NCBI GenBank assembly: GCA_021809105.1
Contig: JAKBAM010000034.1
Location: 1-33,337, forward strand
Direction: 5' to 3'
Length of the DNA stretch: 33,337 nucleotides
Source: Actinomycetes bacterium
GTDB taxonomy: Bacteria > Actinomycetota > Acidimicrobiia > Acidimicrobiales > Palsa-688
A program made the position numbers and the translations under genes. Of the stretch, positions 22,860 to 30,608 are shown one piece after another. A model generated the notes under the pieces. The model did not search any database and had not been told where the DNA came from. It saw nothing but the letters and a program-made list of their open reading frames with translations. Each line of letters begins with the position of its first letter. Within the stretch, counting starts at the first letter, position 1.

Positions 22860-22943
22860 ATGAAAGAGGCCCACGCGACGATCGGGAGGCTGATCGGTGC
22901 GCCGGGCGATTCGGTCGCGAGAGCGAGCCGGTATCGCCAGTGA
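22860..22943 (+). CDS. small 27-codon ORF coupled to the reductase gene
   Basis: ATG 22860 follows GGGAGAGGAC and its TGA overlaps the GTG of the next gene (GTGA at 22940-22943). The peptide MKEAHATIGRLIGAPGDSVA ... has no recognisable family. The spacing and coupling suggest it is translated and delivers ribosomes to the reductase gene, which lacks its own clear binding site. It could also be the remains of a longer gene. Confidence 0.4.
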   Translation: MKEAHATIGRLIGAPGDSVARASRYRQ

Positions 22944-24025
22944 AGGTCGCGATCTTCGGAGCGACGGGAGTGGTCGGGCACGCCGCAGCAGAGCTCTTCG
23001 GCGCTTCTCCGGGCTGGGAGGTCGTAGCAGTATCTCGTCGGACCGTCGATCTCCCGGGCGTCGTCCACGTCCCGATCGATCTGGCCGATCAGGTCGCGGC
23101 CTCGGAGCGCCTGCATTCGTCGGCATTCGCCGGCACGACCCACGTGGTGTTCGCAGCCCTCCAAGAGTCGAGTGACCTGGTAGGCGGCTGGCGCGACCCG
23201 GCCATGATGGCGTACAACCTCCGGCTGTTCAGCAATGCGATGGGTCCGCTCGTCGCTGCCCGTGGGAGCACCTTGCAGCATGTCAGCCTGCTGCAGGGCG
23301 CAAAGGCGTACGGCCTCCACGTCGGCCGCACCCCGATCCCGGCCAAGGAACGGACCCCAAGGGACAGTCACGACAACTTCTACTTCCTCCAGGAGGACGC
23401 CCTGCGCAGCCTTTCTGATGGCGCCGCATGGTCGTGGACGATCCTCCGTCCTCAGGTCGTCTACGGCGATTCGATCGGCAGTCCCATGAACCTGCTTCCT
23501 GCACTCGGCGTCTACGCAGCACTCGAGCGCGAGCGGGGGCACTCCCTGTCCTTCCCGGGGGGTGCCCCGGCGGTCCAGGAGGCCGTGGACGCCCGGCTCC
23601 TGGCGCAAGCACTCGTCTGGGCGGCTGGCGCCCCTGACGCGTGGGGCCAGATCTTCAACGTAACGAATGGGGACGTGTTCTCCTGGCATGACATCTGGCC
23701 GACGGTGTGTGAGGCGTTCGGCATGGAAGCCGGGGATCCAGAGCCGCAGTGTCTGGCCGATACTATGCCGCCACGCAGCAACGAATGGGCGGAAGTGGTC
23801 GACCGTTATCACCTCTGCTCCCCGCGTGGGATGTCCGACTTCGTCGGCGGTTCTTGGCTCTACGCCGATGTGCTCCTTGGCTCGAGGGGGTCAAGGGCCC
23901 TCCCGGCGCTGCTCAGCACCGTGAAGATTCGCCGCGCCGGCTTCCAGGGCTGCCTCGACACCGAGGACATGTTCTGTGACTGGCTCGTTCGGTTCCAAGC
24001 CCGCCGGCTTATCCCGCCGCGCTGA
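22940..24025 (+). CDS. PRISE-like NAD(P)-dependent enone reductase (atypical SDR)
   Basis: 361 residues. MKVAIFGATGVVGHAAAELF is the Rossmann G-A-T-G-x-x-G motif of extended SDRs. The catalytic pair fits progesterone 5-beta-reductase/iridoid synthase (PRISE) proteins: LLQGAKAYGLH carries the Lys, and DSHDNFYFLQEDAL the Tyr, where plant members read N-F-Y-Y-x-x-E-D. VVYGDSIGSPMNLLPALGVYA and GQIFNVTNGDVFSWHDIWPTVCEAFGM are also family-like. Such enzymes reduce the double bond of enones. Starts at a GTG coupled to the small ORF before it. Downstream of the rhamnosidase, so it may act on the released aglycone or a product of it; this is inference. Confidence 0.8.
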   Translation: MKVAIFGATGVVGHAAAELFGASPGWEVVAVSRRTVDLPGVVHVPIDLADQVAASERLHSSAFAGTTHVVFAALQESSDLVGGWRDPAMMAYNLRLFSNAMGPLVAARGSTLQHVSLLQGAKAYGLHVGRTPIPAKERTPRDSHDNFYFLQEDALRSLSDGAAWSWTILRPQVVYGDSIGSPMNLLPALGVYAALERERGHSLSFPGGAPAVQEAVDARLLAQALVWAAGAPDAWGQIFNVTNGDVFSWHDIWPTVCEAFGMEAGDPEPQCLADTMPPRSNEWAEVVDRYHLCSPRGMSDFVGGSWLYADVLLGSRGSRALPALLSTVKIRRAGFQGCLDTEDMFCDWLVRFQARRLIPPR

Positions 24026-24115
24026 GCCGAGGAGCTTCATGTCCCTCGAAGGAGGGGCTGCACCTTCCTCTCACGACGCGCGACGCAAGACTACTGAAAG
24101 CTAATCGTAGCGCGG

Positions 24116-24144
24116 TTGACACAATTCGTTAACGCCACGGCAAC
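24116..24144 (+). promoter_or_regulatory. candidate GlnR box / promoter of amt
   Basis: TTAAC (24129-24133), six bases, GCAAC (24140-24144) resembles the actinobacterial GlnR half-site pair GTnAC-n6-GnAAC with one mismatch at the first G. A TTGACA at 24116-24121 lies just upstream. The region is the most A/T-rich in the neighbourhood. Nitrogen control of amt by GlnR is established in Streptomyces and mycobacteria; here it is a match by eye. Confidence 0.4.
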
Positions 24145-24199
24145 CGATATCTAGTTTTATCTCTGCGCAGTAGCCAAAGGAGAATCGGTTTACCTGAGG

Positions 24200-24242
24200 C
24201 TCGGTCCCGCTGGGAGCGAGGGGGCACCCATTCAGTGGTGCC
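24200..24242 (+). promoter_or_regulatory. two hairpins in the amt leader
   Basis: Hairpin 1: CTCG-g-TCCC, loop GCT, GGGA-g-CGAG (24200-24220, one G-G mismatch). Hairpin 2: GGCACC (24223-24228), 8-nt loop, GGTGCC (24237-24242). They lie 27-70 nt before the amt start, so the mRNA leader is structured. No U tract follows. Confidence 0.35.
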
Positions 24243-24268
24243 TTCCCAGACCATGATGGAGGCAAACT

Positions 24269-25789
24269 GTGATCTCGGAGATCCTGCCGTCCGCCCTTCA
24301 CGCAGCTTCGGTCTGCGCGAACGGAGCCAAAAGCTGCTCGGACGCCGCGTGGCTCAACACGGGCGACAACTCTTGGCAGTTGACTGCGGCGACATTCGTC
24401 GGGCTGATGAGCGTGCCAGGGCTGGCGCTCCTCTACGGAGGGCTGGTTCCGAAGAAGTGGGCAGTCAACACGATGTTCATGGCCTTCACTGGCTTTGCGG
24501 CTGTGCTGGTCGTGTGGGTGTTGTGGGCGTACAAGATGGGTTTTGGATCACCGATCGGAGGCGGCTCGGCCAACACCTATACGTACCATTATGGGGGGAA
24601 TTTCTTCAAGAACCTCTTCGAGAACTTCGTAGGGCATCCGGAAACGTCGCTCAATGGCGCCTCGGAGGTGACCCAGGCGTCGTTGCCCATCGGCACCGCC
24701 GTGCCGCTGGCGGAGGCCACAACGGCGCTGTTCTACTTCCAGTTCGTGTTTGCTGCGATCACGCCGCTGCTCTTCCTCGGCAGTGTGCTGGGACGGATAA
24801 AGATCAAGGTCTGGATGGTCTTTGTTCCGCTGTGGACCACCTTCGTCTATGCCATCAATGCCATGCTGATCTGGGGTGGCGGCTACTGGGGTCACGAAGG
24901 GGCGCTGGATTACTCGGGCGGGTACGTCATCCACTTGGCCGCCGGCACCAGCGGCTTCGTTGCTGCGTGGGTGATCGGACCCAGACTGGCCAGGGACCGT
25001 GAGAGATTTGCCCCTCACAGCCTGCCGCTGGTCTCGATCGGTGCCGGCATCGTGTGGCTTGGTTGGAACGGCTTCAATGGAGGCGATCCTTATTTTGCTA
25101 GCGCCGACGCCGCCGCCGCCATCGTCAACACCAACCTGGCGACAGCCGCGGCGTTGCTGACGTGGGTCCTTCTCGACATGTTCATCGGGCCCGAGAAGAA
25201 GCCCACGTTCCTGGGAGCCGTGAACGGGATGATCGTTGGCTTGGTCGCCATCACACCGGCGGCCGGCTACGTGAATGGCACGGGCGCCATGATCTCGGCG
25301 GCCATCGCATCCTTGATCGTATGGGTGGCCTGGACCTATTTGCAGCCGATAGTCGCCAAGCGGGTGGACGATGCCATGGGGGTCGTTTATACCCACGGCC
25401 TAGCCGGCTTGTGCGGCGGGCTGCTGGTCGGGATCTTCGCCGATCCAAGTGTCGTCGTATATGCGCAATCCAACGGCACGCGTCCTGGCTTCGCCGCTAC
25501 TGGCTGGCTCTACGGCAACCGTCACCTGTTCTTCCAGCAAGCGGGGGCGGCGTTGACGATCATCGTGTGGGATGGCGTGGTGACGTTCCTCATACTGAAG
25601 GTGATAAGCCTGTTCACGTCGCTCCGTATGTCTGACGAGGAGCTGCTGATCGGCGATCTGGCCATTCACGGCGAGGAGGCGTACCCCCCCGATGAGGGCA
25701 TCAGGCTGGCGCACTCGGACGTTCCGGCTGTGTCAGGCCCGCCGTCGGCGCTCGTGGCCGAGGCGCTCGTCACCGAGGAGCAGATATGA
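24269..25789 (+). CDS. amt: ammonium transporter AmtB/Amt family
   Basis: 506 residues from GTG 24269 with GGAGG 6 nt upstream. An N-terminal segment (to about residue 35) is followed by eleven membrane helices: ATFVGLMSVPGLALLYGGLV opens helix 1, YVIHLAAGTSGFVAAW holds the first pore His, GAGIVWLGWNGFNGG and YTHGLAGLCGGLLVGIFA the second pore His. Both histidines of the twin-His pore are present. The C-terminal tail is long and acidic (SDEELLIGDLAIHGEEAYPPDE), including the conserved D-x-x-x-H-G-E-x-A-Y segment that receives a PII protein. Imports NH4+/NH3. First gene of a short operon. A PII (glnK) gene does not follow, unlike most amt operons. Confidence 0.92.
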   Translation: MISEILPSALHAASVCANGAKSCSDAAWLNTGDNSWQLTAATFVGLMSVPGLALLYGGLVPKKWAVNTMFMAFTGFAAVLVVWVLWAYKMGFGSPIGGGSANTYTYHYGGNFFKNLFENFVGHPETSLNGASEVTQASLPIGTAVPLAEATTALFYFQFVFAAITPLLFLGSVLGRIKIKVWMVFVPLWTTFVYAINAMLIWGGGYWGHEGALDYSGGYVIHLAAGTSGFVAAWVIGPRLARDRERFAPHSLPLVSIGAGIVWLGWNGFNGGDPYFASADAAAAIVNTNLATAAALLTWVLLDMFIGPEKKPTFLGAVNGMIVGLVAITPAAGYVNGTGAMISAAIASLIVWVAWTYLQPIVAKRVDDAMGVVYTHGLAGLCGGLLVGIFADPSVVVYAQSNGTRPGFAATGWLYGNRHLFFQQAGAALTIIVWDGVVTFLILKVISLFTSLRMSDEELLIGDLAIHGEEAYPPDEGIRLAHSDVPAVSGPPSALVAEALVTEEQI

Positions 25790-26052
25790 CGAGGTCAACC
25801 GTAACTCGACCAGCTCCAACCGGGCGGGGGGCGTCCTCCATGCGCAGGCATCTGCCTGACGGCTCCCGATCGTTCACCTCGCCCTGGGTCTGGCGGGGAC
25901 TGTTCTTCATGAGCCTGATAGCCCTAGGTATCTGCGCCACGCTGGTGGCCGGCCATCAGGTGGCCTACGCCGCCTGCTGGGGAGTGATTGCCGCCGGCTG
26001 GATGCTGATGTCGATGTGGTTGTGGCGGAAGACCCTTCGCGGAGCCGATTGA
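25786..26052 (+). CDS. small membrane protein in the amt operon
   Basis: 88 residues. Its ATG overlaps the amt TGA (ATGA at 25786-25789), so it is translationally coupled. A basic N-terminus of about 33 residues precedes two membrane helices (GLFFMSLIALGICATLVAGHQ and CWGVIAAGWMLMSMWLWR). It occupies the place where glnK usually sits. I do not recognise a family; it could be an accessory subunit of the transporter. Confidence 0.65.
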   Translation: MTRSTVTRPAPTGRGASSMRRHLPDGSRSFTSPWVWRGLFFMSLIALGICATLVAGHQVAYAACWGVIAAGWMLMSMWLWRKTLRGAD

Positions 26053-26082
26053 TGTCGGTGTCCGGGGGACGGGGGCTGCCTC

Positions 26083-26448
26083 GTGCCGCGAGACCGCCCA
26101 GAGCGCCGTAGGGCCGCTTGTCGGTCGCCGGGGGATGTTGCGCCGGCGCCGACGGCAGACGACCACCTTGGCGAAGGTGTACGCCTAGCCGTCGAGGATC
26201 TCACCGCGTTGGTGTCGGATCTCCAGGCCGATACGGTGGGCCTGGCGAGCGAGTTGTGGGAAGAGTTCGTGAGCAGGCTCGGCGACGACCGCCGGGAGGA
26301 CGGCCTCGAGCTGGGAAGGCGACTCATCGGCTACCGCAAGGTCAGCCTGGCGCTGGTCCTGCAGCTGGCGCGGGCCCGGGGCGTCTCACCGGTCGAGCTG
26401 ATGCGGGCCTTGGGGCCGTGGCTGGAACTCGAGTCGCTCGAAGGCTGA
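26083..26448 (+). CDS. hypothetical helical protein
   Basis: 121 residues from a GTG at 26083 (start uncertain). The first 25 residues are basic and low-complexity. From GVRLAVEDLTALVSDLQADTVGLASELWEEFVSRLGDD the protein is all helical, ending in a segment RRLIGYRKVSLALVLQLARARGVSPVELMRALGPWLEL that resembles a small helix-turn-helix or DNA/RNA-binding helix bundle. No family named. It follows the small membrane gene by 30 nt and is followed by a strong hairpin. Confidence 0.45.
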   Translation: MPRDRPERRRAACRSPGDVAPAPTADDHLGEGVRLAVEDLTALVSDLQADTVGLASELWEEFVSRLGDDRREDGLELGRRLIGYRKVSLALVLQLARARGVSPVELMRALGPWLELESLEG

Positions 26449-26471
26449 GCCCGCAAGAGCGACATGATGGC

Positions 26472-26492
26472 CTCGCGCAGCCCCTGCGCGAG
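26472..26492 (+). terminator. GC hairpin after the amt operon
   Basis: CTCGCGCAG (26472-26480), CCC, CTGCGCGAG (26484-26492): perfect 9-bp stem, 24 nt after the stop of the last gene. No U run, as in many high-GC terminators. A TAGGGT -10-like hexamer for the next gene lies at 26503-26508. Confidence 0.45.
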
Positions 26493-26574
26493 AGCCGCCG
26501 GGTAGGGTGTCACGGTACGCAGGTGAACAGGACTCGGAGCGCCTCCGGCAAGGGCACGGGAGAAGGGGAGAGCA

Positions 26575-27438
26575 TTGACTGGACGTCTCGAGGGCAAGGT
26601 AGCTTTCATCACGGGGGCTGCTCGAGGTCAGGGCCGGGCCCACGCGGTGCGGATGGCCGAGGAGGGAGCCGACATCATCGCTGTGGACATCTGCCGGATG
26701 ATCGACTCCAACGCCTACCCGCTCTCGTCGCCTGAGGATCTGAGCGAGACCGAGCGCTTGGTGAAGGAGCGCGGTCGGCGGATACTCGCCCGCCAGGCGG
26801 ATGTACGGGAGCGGTCGGAGCTGCGTGAGGTTCTCGACGCTGGCATCTCGGACCTCGGGCGCCTCGATATCGTCGTGGCCAACGCCGGGATCCTTCCGAT
26901 GGGCCCTCCACCGTCGGATCCTATGGACTTCGTCGATGCGACCGACGTGGACCTCATCGGCGTGATGAACACTGTGGCCGTGTCGGTCCCCAAGGTGGCC
27001 GATCACGGGTCCATCGTGATCACCGGCTCGACGGCCGGCATGATGGAAGGCGCGGCCAACAGCCCGGCGATGGGAGCGGGCGGTTCAGGTTACGCGTGGT
27101 CCAAGCAGGTGCTGCAGGCATACACCGAGCAGATGGCGGTGCACCTCGCCTCGCGGTTCGTGCGCGTCAATTGCATCCATCCAACCAATTGCAATACCAG
27201 CCTGCTCAATCACCCCAAGATGTACAAGACGTTCCGCCCCGACCTCGAGAACCCGACGCGCGAGGACGCGCTTCCCGCCTTCGAGTATTTCCAGGCCATG
27301 CCGATCCCGTATGTCGAGCCAGAAGACATCGCCAACCTCGCGGTGTTCCTGGCCAGCGAGGACTCCCGCTATATCACGGGACAGCAGATCCGGGTGGACG
27401 CTGGATCGCTGCTCAAGTTCCCGAACGGGCCGTCGTAG
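26575..27438 (+). CDS. mycofactocin-coupled SDR oxidoreductase (subfamily 1 type)
   Basis: 287 residues from TTG 26575 behind AAGGGGAG. The cofactor motif is FITGAARGQGRAHAVRMAEEGADIIAVDIC, the hallmark of the mycofactocin-linked SDR group (G-Q-G-R-x-H-A, then a D-I-C acid turn for NAD). Also NAG near 103, ITGSTAGMM with the catalytic Ser, YAWSK, and a long insertion HPKMYKTFRPDLENPTREDA typical of the group. These enzymes carry non-exchangeable NAD and pass electrons to mycofactocin instead of free cofactor. Substrate: some alcohol. It overlaps the end of the convergent thioesterase gene by 26 bp. No mycofactocin biosynthesis gene is in the window. Confidence 0.88.
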   Translation: MTGRLEGKVAFITGAARGQGRAHAVRMAEEGADIIAVDICRMIDSNAYPLSSPEDLSETERLVKERGRRILARQADVRERSELREVLDAGISDLGRLDIVVANAGILPMGPPPSDPMDFVDATDVDLIGVMNTVAVSVPKVADHGSIVITGSTAGMMEGAANSPAMGAGGSGYAWSKQVLQAYTEQMAVHLASRFVRVNCIHPTNCNTSLLNHPKMYKTFRPDLENPTREDALPAFEYFQAMPIPYVEPEDIANLAVFLASEDSRYITGQQIRVDAGSLLKFPNGPS

Positions 27439-28231
27439 CAGTAGTCGCGAAAATCCTGGTGGTGGCCAGCACAGAGAGGCGGTCGTCTTGGCCGGCGTCG
27501 CGCAGCTCCACCCGGCCGAGCCCGTGGTGGACGCTGGCGGTGGCGATGACTGGACCCACCCGTACCGGCTGTAGGTAGTGCAGGCCGAGCGAGCACAGGG
27601 TCGCGCCCGGCGACAGGGATAGGGACGCCTCTTCGGCGAGCAGCGCAATGAGCCCGCCATTGACCGTATTGGACGAGTTGAGCCCGTCCTCTGATCGGGG
27701 AAGGACAGCCACCCCGGGTTCGCGCCGCTCGCAACCGGCCCGCTCTGCCAACGGCACCGATAGGAGCGCTGCGGGCGGGGGGGCGTCGACGCTCAGTTGC
27801 GCGGGTAGTCGGACCGTCGGGTCGGGTGCACACATGAACGATGCCACGGCGGTCGCTATCCGCCCGCCGTCCTCGGCGGTGAAGTCGACGCTGGCCACGA
27901 ACACCGATCGGCCCCGTTTCACAGCCTTACCGACGGCGAAGACTCTCCCCGACGGAGGGGCCGGCTGGTAGAGATGAACGTCGAGGTCGAGGGTCACCGG
28001 CACCCGCGGCGCCACCGCGTCGACTGCGAGTAGCCCGGCCAGTGTGTCAGCCCAGGTCGCCAGGACCGACGTTCGCAGAGCGGAGGTGCCTGGCACCGCC
28101 ATTTGCGGTATGACCGGTCCCGTGCCGTGCAGGTCCTCGCCGGCCCGCCTGACCTCGAAGCCAAGCTCTTGCAGTATGTGAGTCCTGCTGCGCCGGTCGC
28201 GGTCGCTTTCGGTGCTGGGAGCGGGCCTCAT
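27413..28231 (-). CDS. acyl-CoA thioesterase-like (double hotdog) protein
   Basis: 272 residues, about twice the length of a single hotdog domain. The N-terminal half contains GTSALRTSVLATWADTLAGLLAVDAVAPRVPVTLDLDVHLYQPAPPSGRVFAVGKAVKRGRSVFVASVDFTAEDGGRIATAVASFM. The second half starts near SNTVNGGLIALLAEEASLSLSPG, then LHYLQPVRVGPVIATASVHHGLGRVELRDAG. Both have the PaaI-type order of N-x-x-G/T-x-x-x-x-x-A/E helix and R-x-G-x-x-x-x-x strands. It probably hydrolyses an acyl- or aryl-CoA, or acts as a dehydratase-like protein. It lies 46 nt downstream of the second SDR on the same strand, in an operon with it. Confidence 0.75.
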   Translation of the reverse strand: MRPAPSTESDRDRRSRTHILQELGFEVRRAGEDLHGTGPVIPQMAVPGTSALRTSVLATWADTLAGLLAVDAVAPRVPVTLDLDVHLYQPAPPSGRVFAVGKAVKRGRSVFVASVDFTAEDGGRIATAVASFMCAPDPTVRLPAQLSVDAPPPAALLSVPLAERAGCERREPGVAVLPRSEDGLNSSNTVNGGLIALLAEEASLSLSPGATLCSLGLHYLQPVRVGPVIATASVHHGLGRVELRDAGQDDRLSVLATTRIFATTATTARSGT

Positions 28232-28277
28232 CTACTGAAGCGTAATGTGGTCGACGTCGATGTCACTAATCTTGGGG

Positions 28278-29102
28278 TCAACCGTTGAACGCCCCGTCCA
28301 CGCTTACGGCCGCGCCCGTGATGGCGGAAGCACCGGGTGAGCACAGCCAGGTGACCGCAGCGGCGATTTCGGGTGGCTCTATGAGCCTCCCGAGTCGTTG
28401 ATGGGCGACGAAGCCTTCGAGGGAGGAGAGGTTGTAGGCGCGAGCGGTACGGGCTAGTAGGGCGGTGCGGGTGCTGCCGGGAAGGACGGCATTGGCGGTC
28501 ACGCCGGATGGGGCCAGGTCCGCGGCGAGCGAGCGGATGTATCCGAGAGCGGCGTGCTTCGAAGCGACGTAGGAGGCCAGCAGCGGCAGGCCACGGTTGG
28601 CCGCAGAGGAGATCACTGCGACGATCCGGCAACGGGAGGGGTCCGGGCCGCCCAAGAGCTGGGGTACGGCGCAGCGGACCAGGTTGGCTATGCCGTGGAG
28701 GTTGACCGACAGGTCCAGGTCGAGGTCGGCTGCGCTCTGCTCCCAGGCGGGCCCGTCGGCTCCCATGATCCCCGCCACGGGGACGACCGCCCGCAGCCTT
28801 GGGCCGGCCCGATCCACGAGGCGCGCCACTTGGTCTCCGTCGCGTACGTCGCAGGACGTGGCGATGACGTGGGCACCGAGATCCGTGCAGCGATCGGCTA
28901 CGTCGGTTCTGTCAGCTTGGTCGGAGAGGGCATAGGAAAGGCCTGCGACGGTGTCAGGAGCGTCGACATCGCCCAGCACCAGATCCCAGCCAGCAAGGGC
29001 CAGACCCTCTGCGACTGCGGCACCGATTCCGCGCGCTGCCCCGGTCACGACTGCGACGGGGCGATCGCCGCCGGCGGCGTGCGCGCTCGCCCCGCTGGTC
29101 AA
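28278..29102 (-). CDS. mycofactocin-coupled SDR oxidoreductase (subfamily 2 type)
   Basis: 274 residues from TTG 29102 with AAAGGAG 9 nt upstream. VVTGAARGIGAAVAEGLALAGWDLVLGDVD, an insertion after it, VAGIMGADGPAWEQSAADLDLDLSVNLHG, ISSAANRGLPLLASYVASKHA (Ser and Y-x-x-x-K) and AVLPGSTRTALLARTARAYNL ... ITGAAVSVDGAFNG. The G-I-M-G-x-x-G-P-A-W-E and P-G-S-T-R-T-x-x-L segments mark the second mycofactocin-associated SDR subfamily. With the convergent SDR it gives two mycofactocin-type dehydrogenases around one thioesterase, which suggests a pathway of alcohol oxidation to an acyl-CoA. Confidence 0.85.
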   Translation of the reverse strand: MTSGASAHAAGGDRPVAVVTGAARGIGAAVAEGLALAGWDLVLGDVDAPDTVAGLSYALSDQADRTDVADRCTDLGAHVIATSCDVRDGDQVARLVDRAGPRLRAVVPVAGIMGADGPAWEQSAADLDLDLSVNLHGIANLVRCAVPQLLGGPDPSRCRIVAVISSAANRGLPLLASYVASKHAALGYIRSLAADLAPSGVTANAVLPGSTRTALLARTARAYNLSSLEGFVAHQRLGRLIEPPEIAAAVTWLCSPGASAITGAAVSVDGAFNG

Positions 29103-29166
29103 CGCGCTGCACTCCTTTCGCGGCCTGCGCCGGGGCCGTCATCATTCGACACAGGCAGCATCTCCT

Positions 29167-30495
29167 TCACCCGGTTAGAGAGTAGCGGCCGCCGCGATGG
29201 CGCGAGCCTCCTGACAGGCTGGTGGGTAACGCCCGGGGGGCAACGCGCGAGAGGAGCGCCGCAGCGGCCCGGACTACCGTGTCGCGGCGGTAGGTGAGCG
29301 CGTACTCGAACAGGCGGTCGCCGTCGGGGGCGGGTGCGCCGAGGTCGCGCGCCAAGAGCGCGGCGGCGAAGTGGGGGCCGAGCACCACCAGGTCCCATTC
29401 ACCGCGGACGGGGTCGCCAGGCGCGAGCGTGGCTCCCCGCAGTCCAGGAACGGGTTCCTCCGGCATGCCCTCGCCGAGGGCGCAGACGAAGCTGGTGCGG
29501 CCGACGAGCTGCTGGTAGCGCCGCTGCGTGGACCGGGTGAAGTGCCGCGCCTCTTGAAACGCCGCCGCCACGACGCAGGTCTCCCCGAGTCGCGCCGCTT
29601 CACGCTCGAGTTGCTTGCTGATCTCGATGAGCAAGCTCTTCGGTGATCGGCGTAGGAGCACGGCCGGTGGCAGGCAAGCGAACGGTGAGCCTCCCGGATG
29701 GCGGTCTGCCGCGAAGGTGCTGTCGGGAAGGGTCAGCTCCCCGATGGTGAACGACGGTGCGGCACCCGGCGCGGGACGCCCGAACAACCAACCCTGGCCG
29801 AGTGTGGCGCCTAGCGCACGGGCGAGGCGGAGATGGGCTTCGTCCTCGATTCCCTCGGCCAGCACCAAGGCCCCGGACTCCTCTGCGTAGGCATTCACCG
29901 CGTTCATGATCTGTGCCGCAGCGGAACCCGGTCGTTCCTGAACCAGTCGGAGATCGAGCTTGACTACGTCGGGCCGCAGCAGGGGCATGAAGGCCAGCGA
30001 TGCAGCCTCCGCACCGACGTCGTCGAGAGCCACCCCCCACCCCAGGTCACGGACCTGTCCAATCGTGCGTAACAGTTCGGCGGGCCGGGAGGCCAGAGCT
30101 CTTTCGGTGATCTCGATGACCACTCTCAGCTCTCCGGGAGCGCCCGCAGCGAAGTCGACCAGGTCGGCCAGGGGTGCGACGTCGAGGACCTCGGGTTCGA
30201 CATTGACGAAAACGGTCAGCGGCGCCAGGAGATGTTGCGCCACTGCACCTTCGAGCGCAGCGCATCGACACCTCAGGTCCAGCTCGCTCAGGCGACCGCG
30301 CTTGCGGGCGGCTGCGAACAAGGCGACGGGACTGTGCAGCGGCCCTTCGGGCCCCCGGGCCAGCGCCTCGTAAGCCACCACCCGGTTGGTGTCCAATTCG
30401 ACGATTGGCTGGAAGAGACTGTGTAGCGCGCCTGTCTCGAGCACGCGGTCCAGCGAGTCCCACCCCTCTACGGGATCGTCCATCCCTAGCTTCAT
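29167..30495 (-). CDS. EAL phosphodiesterase with C-terminal DICT sensory domain
   Basis: 442 residues from ATG 30495 (open to GTG 30540, but a TACAGT -10 lies at 30514-30519 inside that extension). The EAL domain has FQPIVELDTNRVVAYEALARGPEG (E-x-L-x-R), VFVNVEPE, IEITERA, ALDDVGAEAASLAFM (usually D-D-F-G), DVVKLDLRLV, LAEGIEDEA and GQGWLFGRP, so all metal and catalytic residues are in place. From about residue 285, PKSLLIEISKQLEREA ... RRYQQLVGRTSFVCALGEGM ... VVLGPHFAAALLARDLG is a DICT domain, found next to GGDEF/EAL and kinase domains and thought to sense light or ligands. Likely hydrolyses c-di-GMP. Divergent from the ClC gene. Confidence 0.85.
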   Translation of the reverse strand: MKLGMDDPVEGWDSLDRVLETGALHSLFQPIVELDTNRVVAYEALARGPEGPLHSPVALFAAARKRGRLSELDLRCRCAALEGAVAQHLLAPLTVFVNVEPEVLDVAPLADLVDFAAGAPGELRVVIEITERALASRPAELLRTIGQVRDLGWGVALDDVGAEAASLAFMPLLRPDVVKLDLRLVQERPGSAAAQIMNAVNAYAEESGALVLAEGIEDEAHLRLARALGATLGQGWLFGRPAPGAAPSFTIGELTLPDSTFAADRHPGGSPFACLPPAVLLRRSPKSLLIEISKQLEREAARLGETCVVAAAFQEARHFTRSTQRRYQQLVGRTSFVCALGEGMPEEPVPGLRGATLAPGDPVRGEWDLVVLGPHFAAALLARDLGAPAPDGDRLFEYALTYRRDTVVRAAAALLSRVAPRALPTSLSGGSRHRGGRYSLTG

Positions 30496-30596
30496 CGGCA
30501 ACCAGGCCGGGTCACTGTAGGGGGCACCTCGAGCGGCCACTGTCGCTCAACAGTCCTCCTTGCCAACCGCGGGTCCGGTCCTCCAACAGATCGTGT

Positions 30597-30602
30597 TACG
30601 AT
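30597..30602 (+). promoter_or_regulatory. -10 hexamer of leaderless ClC gene
   Basis: TACGAT, exactly 6 nt before GTG 30609, which is in frame with the ClC protein. This makes GTG 30609 the likely start rather than the ATG at 30660, whose upstream AGGAGG is too distant (18 nt). Confidence 0.55.
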
Positions 30603-30608
30603 GCTATC

